This document shows, in pieces, positions 10,923 through 21,519 of a stretch of 64,000 nucleotides of DNA. The stretch is from Fasciola hepatica. Its lineage: Eukaryota > Platyhelminthes > Trematoda > Plagiorchiida > Fasciolidae. A model generated the notes under the pieces. The model ran no database searches, had not been told where the DNA came from, and saw only the letters and a program-made list of their open reading frames with translations. Location: NCBI GenBank assembly GCA_948099385.1, contig CANUEZ040000062.1:5635501-5699500 (forward strand). The letters run 5' to 3'. Within the stretch, counting starts at the first letter, position 1. Each line of letters starts with the position of its first letter. The position numbers and the translations under genes are program-made.

Positions 10923-11815
10923 CAGTCATTTTAGTTCAAATAACCAACTGACCATAAACTTGGTGCGCTGGCCTTGGTTGCTATCTTTCAGCAGCAATCT
11001 CGATCGGGAATGACGAAGAAAAATAGTACGAAAAGAAAAGAGAACTACAAATAGCACCAAATTGGCGAAGAAAGTTTTTGAATTGAAGAGCGACAGTGAT
11101 CGCGACACCGAGTAATGTCCTCCAACGTATCTAACTACTGAGTGGAGGGGAGATTTGTTGGACTTCACCCATGAAGTCTAACAGGTCTCACGGAAAAGGA
11201 GTAGGTGTACCACAAACTTTCGCAACATGTTTATCACTGAATAAGACTCTGTGCCCTAGCCAACAAGGTTTCTAAGTGTGCAGTGAACTCTGAGGTCCCC
11301 AGCCAGGTAGGCATGAAGTACTGACTGAGATAAGCCCCAACGTCAAACGTTTTGATCAACCGGTGTAACGTCTGGCACAAAATTATTGAGTTGAAATATG
11401 AGTGAAACTAGTCTACCAACTTTGTTACAGGTCTGTTGAGATGTGATACTTGTTTTAAGGGGTGACTGTTCGTATTATATTATATCATTATACACCGGGC
11501 CAGGAGTCGGGCATGGTGTCAACACCACAAATACAGGTGGAACCATGGAGATTAGTGTGAATAATATTCGCAAAGGGCAAGTAAATGCTTTATACACTCC
11601 GAGAGGGGAACCATTTGAAGTGCGGCGCGCTGTTCTACATGCTCGCCCGGTCCACAGTAGTTAGATTACAGACGGAACCTCGTGGGTCTGTTCGAGATTA
11701 ACCTGCATCAATGTACAAGTAAATAGATGTCTCACTTTTGGACTGGCCTGAGAAGTTGGTACCGTTGCATATTACTGTTTGGAGAAGTAAGCATATATGC
11801 ACGGAAATAATGCAA
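10652..11815. other. Intron with no recognised gene
   Basis: It contains the (TA)n tract at 10855-10920 and a 73-codon plus ORF (11443-11664, with NTTNTGGTMEISVNN) that I do not recognise. It could be a piece of an LTR-element polyprotein, but no diagnostic motif is present. Confidence 0.35.
10855..10920. repeat. (TA)n microsatellite, one interruption
   Basis: A run of TA units with a single TG substitution near 10875. Confidence 0.95.
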
Positions 11816-11872
11816 ATCATCATCATCCTCATCATCGTACCGACCATTGCCTTTCTCACCATCTTGCAAATC
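11816..11872 (-). mobile_element. 3' UTR tail remnant of the RTE family
   Basis: ATCATCATCATCCTCATCATCG followed by a CCATTGCCTTTCTCACCAT-type block matches the 3' UTR and (GAT)n tail of the RTE copies at 5900-5970, 30560-30656 and 36930-37028. Only the terminal 50-60 bp are present, which implies extreme 5' truncation. Confidence 0.6.
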
Positions 11873-12528
11873 TAGATCATATTTTATGTCTGACCGGTGG
11901 TGGTGGTCGGGCGGCGTAGGTTCCTGGCTTTGAAGTCTGCGGTGAGACGTCCAGGCCCCGACACATTCGCGGAACAGTTCAACCCAACTCAAAACACCAT
12001 TTACAATACACTGGGCGACGTGGCTCTGGTAGTTATCATCATGCACAAACCTGACTCGTATACCAAAACGAACAGAGTACGCAAAAATAATAACTACAAA
12101 TCATGGTATCAATCAAGTATTGAAAGTGTCAGTAAAAAAAGCGCCACTGGTCGCGGCATCTAGAAATATCCTCTAATGCATTCAATAATTGACTGGGTGG
12201 GATTCTTATCCAGAAAGCCCAACACATTCTATATGGTTAAGTTCGCTCATCTGATTTTCATACGTTTCTTTCACACTATGGACTAGCCATTCTCACGATC
12301 CTACCACTACCCAACCCAGAAAATGGTGCATACCAAGAAAGCCTTTCAATCATCATACGCAACACTTTCCTGGCATCATAGCTTCGCCAGATTTATTGTT
12401 TGACGGAATGATTTATTTCGTGTGCGTAATGCTATGTGCTTAACTTCAATATTACTGACCTTTGTTCCAATCAGACTTAGCAGCGCCACGTAAACATCGG
12501 ATGTTCGAATACCAATGTTCATGTATAC

Positions 12529-12531
<3 letters not shown>
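11873..12531. other. No recognisable gene
   Basis: A GC-richer patch at 11895-11970 and AT-rich sequence after it. No motif was recognised. Confidence 0.3.

Positions 12532-12615
<84 letters not shown>
12532..12615. repeat. (TA)n microsatellite
   Basis: About 42 uninterrupted TA units. In translation they give spurious Ile-Tyr repeat ORFs. Confidence 0.95.
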
Positions 12616-12617
<2 letters not shown>

Positions 12618-13428
12618 CTCCAATCATAGATCATGTGAACCTTACAGAAGAGCTCACCTGGTTGATGCAGCGTTACATAAACTGACGTCACTTTGACGCC
12701 ACAGATGACTGAGGCTGGTAAAAGCCTAATGTGCCTTGTGTACAGGCGAAAACACTTCGTCTGCCTAGTTTATTATATCAACTGACACCGTAAGGTTTGG
12801 TGTTAGACCAACCCAGTCCCGCAACAGTAACTTGCATTTTGAAGGTATTTACGCGTGCTGAACAGCGCTAGGCAGTTGAGTATGTTCAGAAACATACACA
12901 ACCGACCTGCATTTTAACGCGGAGAAACCAAGGTCTGACACTATTCCGTCTGGGAAACGCTCAGTGCCACTCAACCTCACATGACGAAAATTTGCTGCTG
13001 CCCGACACGTTATCACGTTTGGTTTAGTGGGATCCTAGGTGGTTTACCATTGCAATTCTGAAGACCACACTTCCTGGTTCTTTGTGACAACACAGTGAGC
13101 CTCTGGAGCACTGCACTCATGTATAAGCATGAAATGAGAGACAGCTGGAATTGGGTCAAATTCACAAATACATCGCATAAAGCAGATCATGAGACGGATG
13201 AACACGACTCATTTCAAGCGTATGCCATAGTTTTTTAATTTTGCATTCAGCAGCTTCTATTCCAATGGCTCGTATATCCAAGTGTGACCGGCGATTGTCG
13301 AGGGGTTTAGAGCAATTGCTCACCACCTATATAGCATTTATAAAATAATACTCTTTTTATTTGTTTATTACACAACAATTCAGAAAGAAGGCCGCGGCCA
13401 ATGGAAGGCTGCTCAGTAATAAAGTGAC
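12616..13428. other. Intron, repeat fragments only
   Basis: It includes a possible degraded hammerhead-like segment (about 12700-12765) and a hairpin motif copy at 13115-13131. No coding region was recognised. Confidence 0.35.
13115..13131 (+). repeat. Copy of ACTCATGC-loop-GCATG hairpin motif
   Basis: Reads ACTCATGTATAAGCATG. It is one of six dispersed copies in the window. Confidence 0.5.
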
Positions 13429-13497
13429 TGGCGGTGGCGGGAATCGAACCCGGGTCGTTACTGTTCAAAGTCCACGATGATAACCGTCCGGCCACCG
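13429..13497 (-). repeat. tRNA-Gln-derived sequence with 3' CCA
   Basis: On the minus strand a perfect 7-bp acceptor-type pair is present: CGGTGGC (13497-13491) with GCCACCG (13438-13432), followed by CCA (13431-13429). The B box is consensus (GGTTCGATTCC) with a paired T stem. The anticodon loop GGACTTTGAA is that of tRNA-Gln (TTG). The anticodon 3' stem does not pair and the body is only 66 nt, so this is probably a SINE head or a reverse-transcribed tRNA rather than a working tRNA. Eukaryotic nuclear tRNA genes do not normally encode CCA. Confidence 0.6.
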
Positions 13498-13694
13498 GGT
13501 GTTGGAGGTTCAAATCCTCGCCATCATCGGTTACTTTGATGGTAGACAGTAATCCGCTGTCATCCGGCTCATTACCACACCTGACCTATTGAGACACGTG
13601 ATATACCACTCCAAGTCTCAGGGTCTGGTGGCCGGTTATCCCCAGTAGTGCAGCGTGCCTTTGTGGCTATGGGGTATATACCCCTCTCCATTGA

Positions 13695-13711
13695 ACTCAT
13701 GCAAAAGCATG
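13695..13711 (+). repeat. Copy of ACTCATGC-loop-GCATG hairpin motif
   Basis: Reads ACTCATGCAAAAGCATG, followed by TAATAAAAAG and preceded by ATGGGGTATA about 30 bp upstream. The copy at 26406 has the same arrangement. Confidence 0.6.
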
Positions 13712-14253
13712 TAATAAAAAGATGTGGCGGAGAACAAGCTATGCCAGAAAATAGATTCGAAGGAAGAGTAACATATTTAGGGGGCTCAGCTTTAGGCACA
13801 CAAAGCTCTAAGCCAAGCAATCAACCAGTGTGAACAATGAAGTTTTATGAAGTGCATGTCTTTTTACACCAGCAGCCAAGTAAACTTCACCTTTTCAAGA
13901 AAAACCCGTCCACCTTACTATCTTTAGCTTTGAATGATAAAACAATGAAAACAACGGGATTTTGAACAACCAGAGGACCTTAAATAGTGCAATTCATTGA
14001 AAAACTCTTTCAAAATGTTACAGAGGTCAACAGATGAACAGAAATTTCCATCCAACAGAGGAGGTTAGTCGAAGATCTGCCATTATTCAACAAAAGCTGG
14101 AAGCAAGGTGTAGTTTTCAGTGATCAAATGAATCAAAATGAATATCTTACAGTGTTTCAAATTCTCGGTGAATGAATAAAAAACTGGAATCATTCCTTTC
14201 TTGGTGGGATCGGGAATTTCTCGAGCCTGTACATAACGGAACAAGGGCTTCAC
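13712..14253. other. Intron, no recognisable gene
   Basis: AT-rich sequence between the hairpin motif and the Arg/Ser exon. Nothing was recognised. Confidence 0.35.
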
Positions 14254-14581
14254 TTGCCTAAAGAAGGACTTCGATTGTCATTATGGCTTTTTGATAGTGA
14301 ACGACGATTATGCCATCGTTTCCGGTGGCTTCGACTGTCGGCAGGCGATCTATCTGAGGTGCTCCGATTTCTCCTGCGTTTACGCTCTCTTCTCCAATGG
14401 GAACGCTTTGGCCGGTCGGGAGAACTGGTGCTCTGACTACGATGACCTGAACTTCGTGACATGGAACGCCGTTTGTCAGTTCCATGGCGCGGAACCCTCT
14501 CGTGGCGACGATCGCTACTGTCACTTTGTTGGGAATCATGATTTACAATTTCTGTACTTTTGGTTTCCGACCGTTCGGACT
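14254..14581 (-). CDS. AGGF1: AGGF1-like gene, Arg/Ser-rich linker exon (probable)
   Basis: An open minus-strand frame runs from an acceptor (ATTTCTAG) at 14582 to a donor (GGCAA/GTGAAG) at 14253. It starts with two bases of a split codon and encodes SERSETKSTEIVNHDS, then a strongly basic region of RS/SR dipeptides (MSRSSGHRSQS, KRSHWRRERKRRRNRS, SRSHRKRWHNRRS, NDNRSPSLG). A charged low-complexity linker between the OCRE and FHA domains is expected in AGGF1 proteins, and an RS-like tract fits a splicing-associated protein. Its upstream phase (1) does not match the phase-0 end at 33954, and its two-base remainder does not match 10651, so exons on both sides are missing or a splice site is misplaced. 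Confidence 0.65.
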
Positions 14582-15544
14582 CTAGAAATACACGGTGCTA
14601 GAGAATAAAACCATAAAGACAAAAAATGGAAGAATGAAGACGAGATGCAACTGTGGTTTTAACAGCAAGAATGAAAACAAACAAGTATGGTACAATAAAA
14701 AGCAACATGCGAATCCCAAAACGATCGACTAGATACCCTGAAAAAACCAGCATGAGAACATGTGATGGAATCGCAGACTACTGGAGTTGAGGTTCGAAAA
14801 GCGCTACCACTAGTCAACTTCGCTGGCCAATAGTTCCAGTGTTGTCCAGATTATTACTACACCAGACCCATTAGAACCTTATGTGATTCTCCACTAAGGG
14901 TTCCAGGAATATGGTTGCTGTAATTCTGTGGTTTTTCAGTGGGGTAGTTGTCGCTAAGGAATATGCTTCCTTCATCACACTCGTGCATAAGCATGAAGCA
15001 AAAATGCACTCAGCATTCTGAATGTTTTCACCAGGTACATGGTTATAAGAAAGGGTTGTGACGTACGTTTGAAATGCAAAACAATGAAAAACTGTCCAGT
15101 GTAATCTGAAAGGTTACTGAACGTGGATTCTTGCACGGATAGATTGGCGGTCAGAATGGTCTCGAGTTTGTGTTTGAAGGCGAATACTGATCGATCGTCA
15201 GCCAATGGACAAGCAATCACATAACGCGGAGGGAAATCATCCGTACCATTTTATGGTTAAGTCGGATATACACATCACTGCGGTTATTTAGGCTGCGACT
15301 TTGATCGACGTTGGCGCAGTGGCTCAACAATAACAACAATTTTCACTACCCGGACGGCGTTGACATCATCGTGAAGATTCAACAAGTACATTTTATTCAA
15401 AATCATTATTAAAAAGCCTGCGGGGCCTTCAAACTGGCCGTGCTGTTCGTTACATCTCCGGACTATTTCGCTACATCACTTTACCTCCACCAATTCTACA
15501 TTAACTTTCGTTTGTCGTTATAGAAACGTTGTTCTATTAAAGAC
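14582..15544. other. Intron, one unidentified minus ORF
   Basis: It carries a hairpin motif copy at 14979-14995. The minus strand is open from about 15240 to 14975 (with CPLADDRSVFAFKHKLETIL and FSNLSDYTGQ). It reads like protein but I do not recognise it; it could be a transposon fragment. Confidence 0.3.
14979..14995 (+). repeat. Copy of ACTCATGC-loop-GCATG hairpin motif
   Basis: Reads ACTCGTGCATAAGCATG, followed by AAGCAAAAATG. Confidence 0.5.
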
Positions 15545-18440
15545 ATGCCTATTATTGTATCATATCTGTGTGATTTCATTAGATCTTTGAAATACTTGAA
15601 CTCTTCGCTGGAATGCAGCTTTGAAAAATCAGTAACGAACAAAATGTGCTTACCAATTATCATAAGCTCCAACGTTCGATCACTACTTGAAAAACTGAAC
15701 GAATTGACTGATTTTGTCTATTATCGGGAGTATAATCAACGGAGTGTCAATTACTTACAAGAAACCTGGCTTGCTACTGATACTGACCATGAAATTATTA
15801 CACTGGATGATGTTGATTCTTTCGCGTCGAACGCCCGGCACTGTGCCGTAAACGTGGAGGAAGCGCCATTACCTTTATAAATGAGGGATGATGTATTCGG
15901 ACGGAAAGTATTTTTACGTATTCCGAATCTCACATCAGTGCTTCCGTGATGGAGTGCGAACGTTAAACACCTAAGTCATCACACCTTTATAATTCTCGTT
16001 AACATGTACATTTCCCCTAATTGTTCTCTTTTGTAGCTTGATGAATTTTTTGATATTGTCCCTACAAATCTAATGAACTTTGTTGACTCTTCCCAATGTG
16101 TTGTCTGTGACGATTTTCATAGGTTCCATGTGAGATTCTTAACATCCCTTGGTCTTTTCAATATGAGTAGTAAGGCACTGTATCTGGATGACAGGACAAA
16201 ATTTTCCCGGAAGCACACGACCGGTTTCGCGGTTTTTGCCGCTCATCAGGTATGCGTACCCGGCACTCTTCCGCCCAATCATCCATATAATTGAGCACTC
16301 CACAAATGAGATGACAGCTGTAATCCCTTGGTCTTCCTAACCAGACTTGACGACACGCTATATCTTCGTCTTGTTAGTAATCCGGACTTGTTTCACATTG
16401 CCTGTCGTTCTCCACTTAGCAGTTCTGATCATATCATTTTAGAGGTTTCCCCAATGATTTACTTTAAGACTGGACATACACGTCTCACCCAAGGCAGAGA
16501 CCGCAAAATATACAGTCGACAGTACCACCCAGAAAACCTCGCGCGACTTCGAGATATGGTTGATAATTCTAACCTAAGTGTATTTTCTCAATCCGACCCC
16601 TCGTTGCTTTGTGAACATTTAACAGAGTCCATTACCCTCTGCTGCATTATTTGCTGCCCCATAAAAACATCGTACATGCGACCTGACCATTAGTCTTGCC
16701 CTCATCCGAAACGATTGCGTACTAGAAAAGAGCGCGCCTTCAGGGCCAGTGACCACGGTATAGTGGGAGCTCTAACAAAACCCATCAAAACTGAGCTTCA
16801 TGGACTGAAAGCTTTGCACGTCCAATCACTAACCGCCAGCAGCAATTGCAGGGAGACATGGAAGACGATCATGCACGTAAGCGGTGCTAATTCTCATAAA
16901 CGGTCTCTTTTGTCAGGCGTTGGTGAATTCAGTCGTCGCTTCAGCGCTACCTCAGACCTACCAGTCATCCCAAACCCCGATGCTGACTTCCACCAGAACC
17001 CTGCCGCGGAAAGCATCACCTCATTGGACGTATATGAAGAGCTCACTCACCTAAACGTAAACAAGGTAAGCGGTCCGGACTACTCACAGCCGATCTTGTT
17101 AGAGGAATGCGCAAGTACATTATTCCCCGTTTTTTCTGGTCTATTTGAACTGTATTCAAATCGTAATGTTATTTCCGATTACTAGAAAGTGGCTTCCATC
17201 ACTTCAGCACCGAAGCGGGGTGCCACATAGTTCGTATATCGGTAGCTCTTAAGGTTTGGAAACATACCACTGAAAAGACTGCCCGCCCAGATCAATGTCT
17301 TGGACTCTAAGCAGTTTGCCAATCACGATCTATCCCCGATGACCTGGTCTCTCTCACCCACTCTTATTTATCGTCTGTTGATCTTAAAAGTCAAGTGGTC
17401 AGGGTCTGCTTTTCTGATTTCAGCGACGCAATCAATTAAGTTGACAGATCGAAACTACTTCTTGTACTTGCTGACTCGGACGTCAATACCTCCAGCATTA
17501 ATCTTCTGAACAATTAGTTTTCCAGTCGACAACAATTTACGCGATATTGTGGTCGAACTTCTTCCATGCTTCCCTCTACACAAGACGTTCTTCAGGGCGC
17601 CATTCTATCACCGTTTTTGTTTTCTGCTTACACAAAATCCATGCCGGTTTATGACGACTGCCTCCCCATTAAGTAAGCCGATGATGTGATTGTTGGAATG
17701 CCCAATTCTAACAGCCCCACACTTTCCCTTCGACAACAAAGAGTAATTGAGCTTGTCAGCTGGTCTTTAGATCGAAATCTAAGGATGAATCCGGAAAACT
17801 GCTTTGATATTCTGTTCTGTCTCCATAAAACCTATCAATACTCCAATCTTACGGTATCCAACGCAGACATGGTCATCAATGGAGAATCACTACAAAAAGT
17901 ATCGTCCGTAAAGTACCTTCGTGTAACCACCAGCCATGACCTTACCTGGACAGATTACGTCGTAGCTGTCTTTTTCAAGGTTCGATGACTCACATTTTAC
18001 TTGATACGACTCGCGTCATTTCTTACCCCATTTCATTTGGTAAGACGCTCGGTACTTTCTTGCATCCTTCCACACTGGCACTGTGTTTCCTCGTCACATT
18101 CCCCGGACTTTAAAAATCCTCGCCAGGTCCCTTAAACATGTCGCGATGTAGTGGCACCACTTACGATCTGCTCATCCACCTTATCGCAACCGAGCATCAC
18201 AAGGCATGTCTGACTTTCTCTCGTAACATCTTACAAGACAGCAAACTCACCCTTCATTTCGATCTTGGCGCTTGCAAATCAACATCTGCTACTCAATCTC
18301 AATACAGATATCTGTTTGCTCGTACCAGAGCATACAGATCCCCTGTGATTCCTCACCGCGTCCGTTTCCTCACTAACCCACACACCATCACCACCGAATT
18401 TCTTAGCTCACTTCGTTAAACTTTTTTTTGCTGACTTTTA
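15545..18440 (+). mobile_element. Decayed jockey/CR1-like non-LTR retrotransposon
   Basis: The endonuclease start is visible (NVRSLLEKLNELTDFVYYREY, YLQETWLATD). The downstream endonuclease part has LSSSDHIILEV. The connector contains LTKPIKTELHGLKA, VSGANSHKRSL and DVYEELTHLNVNKVSGPD, which corresponds to the K-x-GPD motif at the start of RT. Later pieces show KPMM-like degradation at the catalytic box, then SWSLDRNLRMNPENC, VSSVKYLRVTTSHDLTWTDYV and a C-terminal FARTRAYRSPVIPHRVRFLT. The order and total length (about 2.9 kb) suggest a nearly full-length copy, with at least ten frame breaks. A relative lies at 1380-2480. Confidence 0.7.
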
Positions 18441-19499
18441 TAGTGAAGTAGTTATGCAGCAGCTGATTATTCACCCTCGTGTGCATAAAGCATATACTTG
18501 ACTATTCTAAAACGTAACACATTAAGACGTCGGTGATGCGAAAAAAGTTAACAGGCATTTTTGCTTCAAATACACGACTACTAGACTGGAGGCAGACGTT
18601 GTTGATGCATGTCAAACCTAATTTAGATAGTTTTAATACCCACACATTCGAAGCTCAGGATTCTGATCAGTGCTAAAAGCTTCTATAAATCATTATCAGT
18701 GCACACCCAATAGGGAGCAAAATCCGGGGTTCGCATTGTCACCAGGTTATCTGGACTATTCCTCCAGTGATCATCCTGAATCATCGGACATAGACATCGT
18801 TGGGTTTGAGAGAAGTTAAAAACTGTAATCATCCCATTGAAGAAAATTTTAATAGAGGCTTACATTGACTATGTAGGCGAACACGGAGAGAAGATTGTTG
18901 ACAATGAATGATGAACCGTTCTCAAACATGTGATTGATGATAATTGATTATGGGTCGACAACTGTAACGATAAACAAAAATCGCAACATGGTTTATTTCG
19001 ATTATTTGGTAACTACTGTTCTAAGAGACATTTCGGGTACTCCGCAATCCACCACAAACACACTCAGACATTGCATTAATTCCGCCAACCTAATAACGAC
19101 CGAAAATTGCAAAAACTACCTCAGTACGTTCCTCAATAATCACGTCAATGATGCAAATTCTTCCTCAAAAGGACAAACATCCCGTGATGAACATCGCAAC
19201 AGACTTCAGAAGCGAAAAAAACAAGTGAGTAATAACAATAAAGAGAAATGACGATTGTGATCAAAAAGCTGGAAAGTTCAGTCCAGTTCTTTCAACCATC
19301 ACCTCCGCATTAGTTTTCACCTCGCAGCCTTACCGAGTCGAGGACAAAATGAACTGAAGCATTATGTGAAAGGGGACAGACAATAAGGACGAAAAAGTGC
19401 CTGAATGCAACTAAGCTACTGGCCTCGACACTTAGTCATATCTCTTAATGCATCCAAAAAGCCCGTAGGCTAGTGCTGGTGTAACTTAAGCACTCGATG
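18441..19499. other. Intron with an unidentified 105-codon plus ORF
   Basis: ORF 18934-19251 is Asn/Thr/Ser-rich and ends in a Lys/Arg-rich tail (RLQKRKKQVSNNNKEK). No domain was recognised and no splice context decides whether it is real. The rest shows nothing. Confidence 0.3.
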
Positions 19500-19800
19500 T
19501 AGAAATAAGATCTACTCAATACTACCGCGACTCAGGCAGAATCCGATAGCTGACTTCGGATGTTTCTCTCCCGAATTGGCAAAAGGAAGCGACGTGTCGT
19601 AAACGGAAAGACTGCCTACTATAGATATCACATCCATATTACGATGGCTGACAAAATCCTCACGGGATCTTTTCTTGAGAATAGATAAAATCGGTGACTC
19701 AACGCAGAACGACGGAATGCAGCCCTCATCCCACGTGTTAATTAGTGCATCTGTAATTGACTTCAGCAACCTGCCATTTACCTAGGAGAAAAACGTCGTC
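19500..19800 (-). pseudogene. RT N-terminal fragment
   Basis: The minus-strand ORF has LINTWDEGCIPSFCVESPIL, KKRSREDFVSHRNM and HPKSAIGF. This is the region upstream of the RT palm in endonuclease-RT elements (W-x-E-G-x-IP, KKGSR, Q-x-GF). The palm is missing. Confidence 0.5.
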
Positions 19801-20828
19801 TGTATGCTTGGCGATACCTCATTCGACATCCACCCTCGGTCGAATTTCATATCTTTTTCACTCGGTCCCTTCACTTTCCATCTGTTTCTTCGCAACATAC
19901 CGCTAGAGTATCGTAAGAGCCACCCAAAACGACGATTCGTGAACAAATGTGTCTGGATGTTCACTGCCTACGGCAGGCGTGTTTGAAGCTGTCCAACTGG
20001 CAAATCATTTGTTGGCATGGCCAAGTAAATGACTCGCCCTTTTTCACCCAAGCAATACGTCAATCCAGTCAGACAGTAAAATAACATGTGACCTTGAATT
20101 TTCTGAATTTACTGTATAAATGCATTGTGATAGTTTTCCAATGCGCTTCTTATTCTGCGTGTAGACGCATTATATTTCTACCTCGCAAAAGGAACGTACG
20201 ATAAGAGATTGCGGTCAGGTTCCACATCATGCAACAGTTATTTTTGCCTGACTAAGGCAATAACACCGATGCTTATCAGAAAAAATCCGTGTTCTTGTGC
20301 CTTCTAGCCAATTGTTCAATGCCCCCCCCCAAGTTTAGTTCTGTTCCTTCAACGACTAACCTCGCCCTTTGTGATGCGGTTTGGTTATTACCTGGCAGGA
20401 TCGTCGAGCAGGGGTGAGAATGAAAACAAGCATAAGAGAGGAAAGAGCAGAAAAGAGAAGCATGAAAAGTTAATGTACCAGACCAGAAATCAGTTTGGCA
20501 TGTGTCGAAAAAACGATGCGCCATGTGGTGTTATATGTACATTTTCATTATTTGGCAACAGTGTTGTCGGAAGTGATGGTAGTCATTCTATATTTCGGTT
20601 ACCACGGATTCCTCTGAAATACCTGAGTATGGTCGCGGGTGGGTGTCTCAGGCTCCGAAGTGGCTACTCGTCCCAAACGCCTCTTGGAATGCTCTCAAAT
20701 AACCGCGCGTCCCAAATAGCATTTGCTGAGGAAGTTCTACACACTTCCTCCTCGGGACGGAGGTGCTTTCACAAAAATGTGAGGACGAAGGCGAACGCCT
20801 GAGTTGACTGACTAGTAGCCAGTCTAGA
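19801..20828. other. No recognisable gene
   Basis: Intron sequence with short unsupported ORFs. GC content rises from about 20600, which may be the 5' untranslated region of the elements downstream. Confidence 0.3.
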
Positions 20829-20990
20829 GCAGATGGCTAAACCTTGATTCCAAACCAACCACAGACGGCGTACAAAGCATTCAGCACTGTGCTGACCGGC
20901 ATCCGTGGCGGACGGGTGTACTGGGCACCCAGGATATTTGGCCTCATCCGAAGGGCGAATGAACTGGGCAATCAGTCACCGGCTCCCAGA
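20829..20990 (+). repeat. Repeat, inverted copy of 34985-35150
   Basis: The segment starting GATGGCTAAACCTTGATTCC, through the CAAACCAACCACAGACGGCG block, to GGGCAATCAGTCACCGGC is nearly identical, in reverse complement, to 34985-35150. It is probably untranslated sequence of a non-LTR element family. Confidence 0.75.
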
Positions 20991-21247
20991 GGTTCCCGGA
21001 AAGGCGAATGAAACACACGATTGGTTATCGGCTCATCCGGGCCAACGCTGCTACCTTGCAGTACGCGTTTGGTTGCGCAAAGGCTAGAGGTACATCCTCG
21101 AATGAAATTCCTACTCCGGACTGGGCGACCGAGTAGTACTATAGCCCACAAAGTCAACAGTGACGCAGCTGATGGATATCTCACAAGACGATCGTTATCC
21201 TCGTCAAAAACATGCTCGCCCCAATGTTCTCACACCGTACACACACG

Positions 21248-21370
<123 letters not shown>

Positions 21371-21405
21371 CCGATAACCCGGCGCAATGTACAGAGGCGT
21401 ATTGC

Positions 21406-21423
21406 CATGCAAAAAGCATGAGT
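21406..21423 (-). repeat. Copy of ACTCATGC-loop-GCATG hairpin motif
   Basis: On the minus strand reads ACTCATGCTTTTTGCATG. It lies 40 bp from the (TA)n tract. Confidence 0.5.
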
Positions 21424-21519
21424 AATCATATGTGGAGATTTCATGTAAGCATGTGGGCTGGATACTACCCAGTTACCCAGACCGAAGTAGAACACACACG
21501 TTGATTTCTCTACTTCCAC

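Noticed and set aside
14258..14539. Alternative minus ORF of 93 codons and plus ORF of 105 codons over the Arg/Ser exon
   Set aside because: They are shadow frames of the RS-rich exon. The RS frame has splice sites on both sides and fits the gene order.
21164..21225. Hammerhead-like CTGATGG...TCGTCAAAA segment
   Set aside because: The core requires CTGANGA and GAAA; neither is present.
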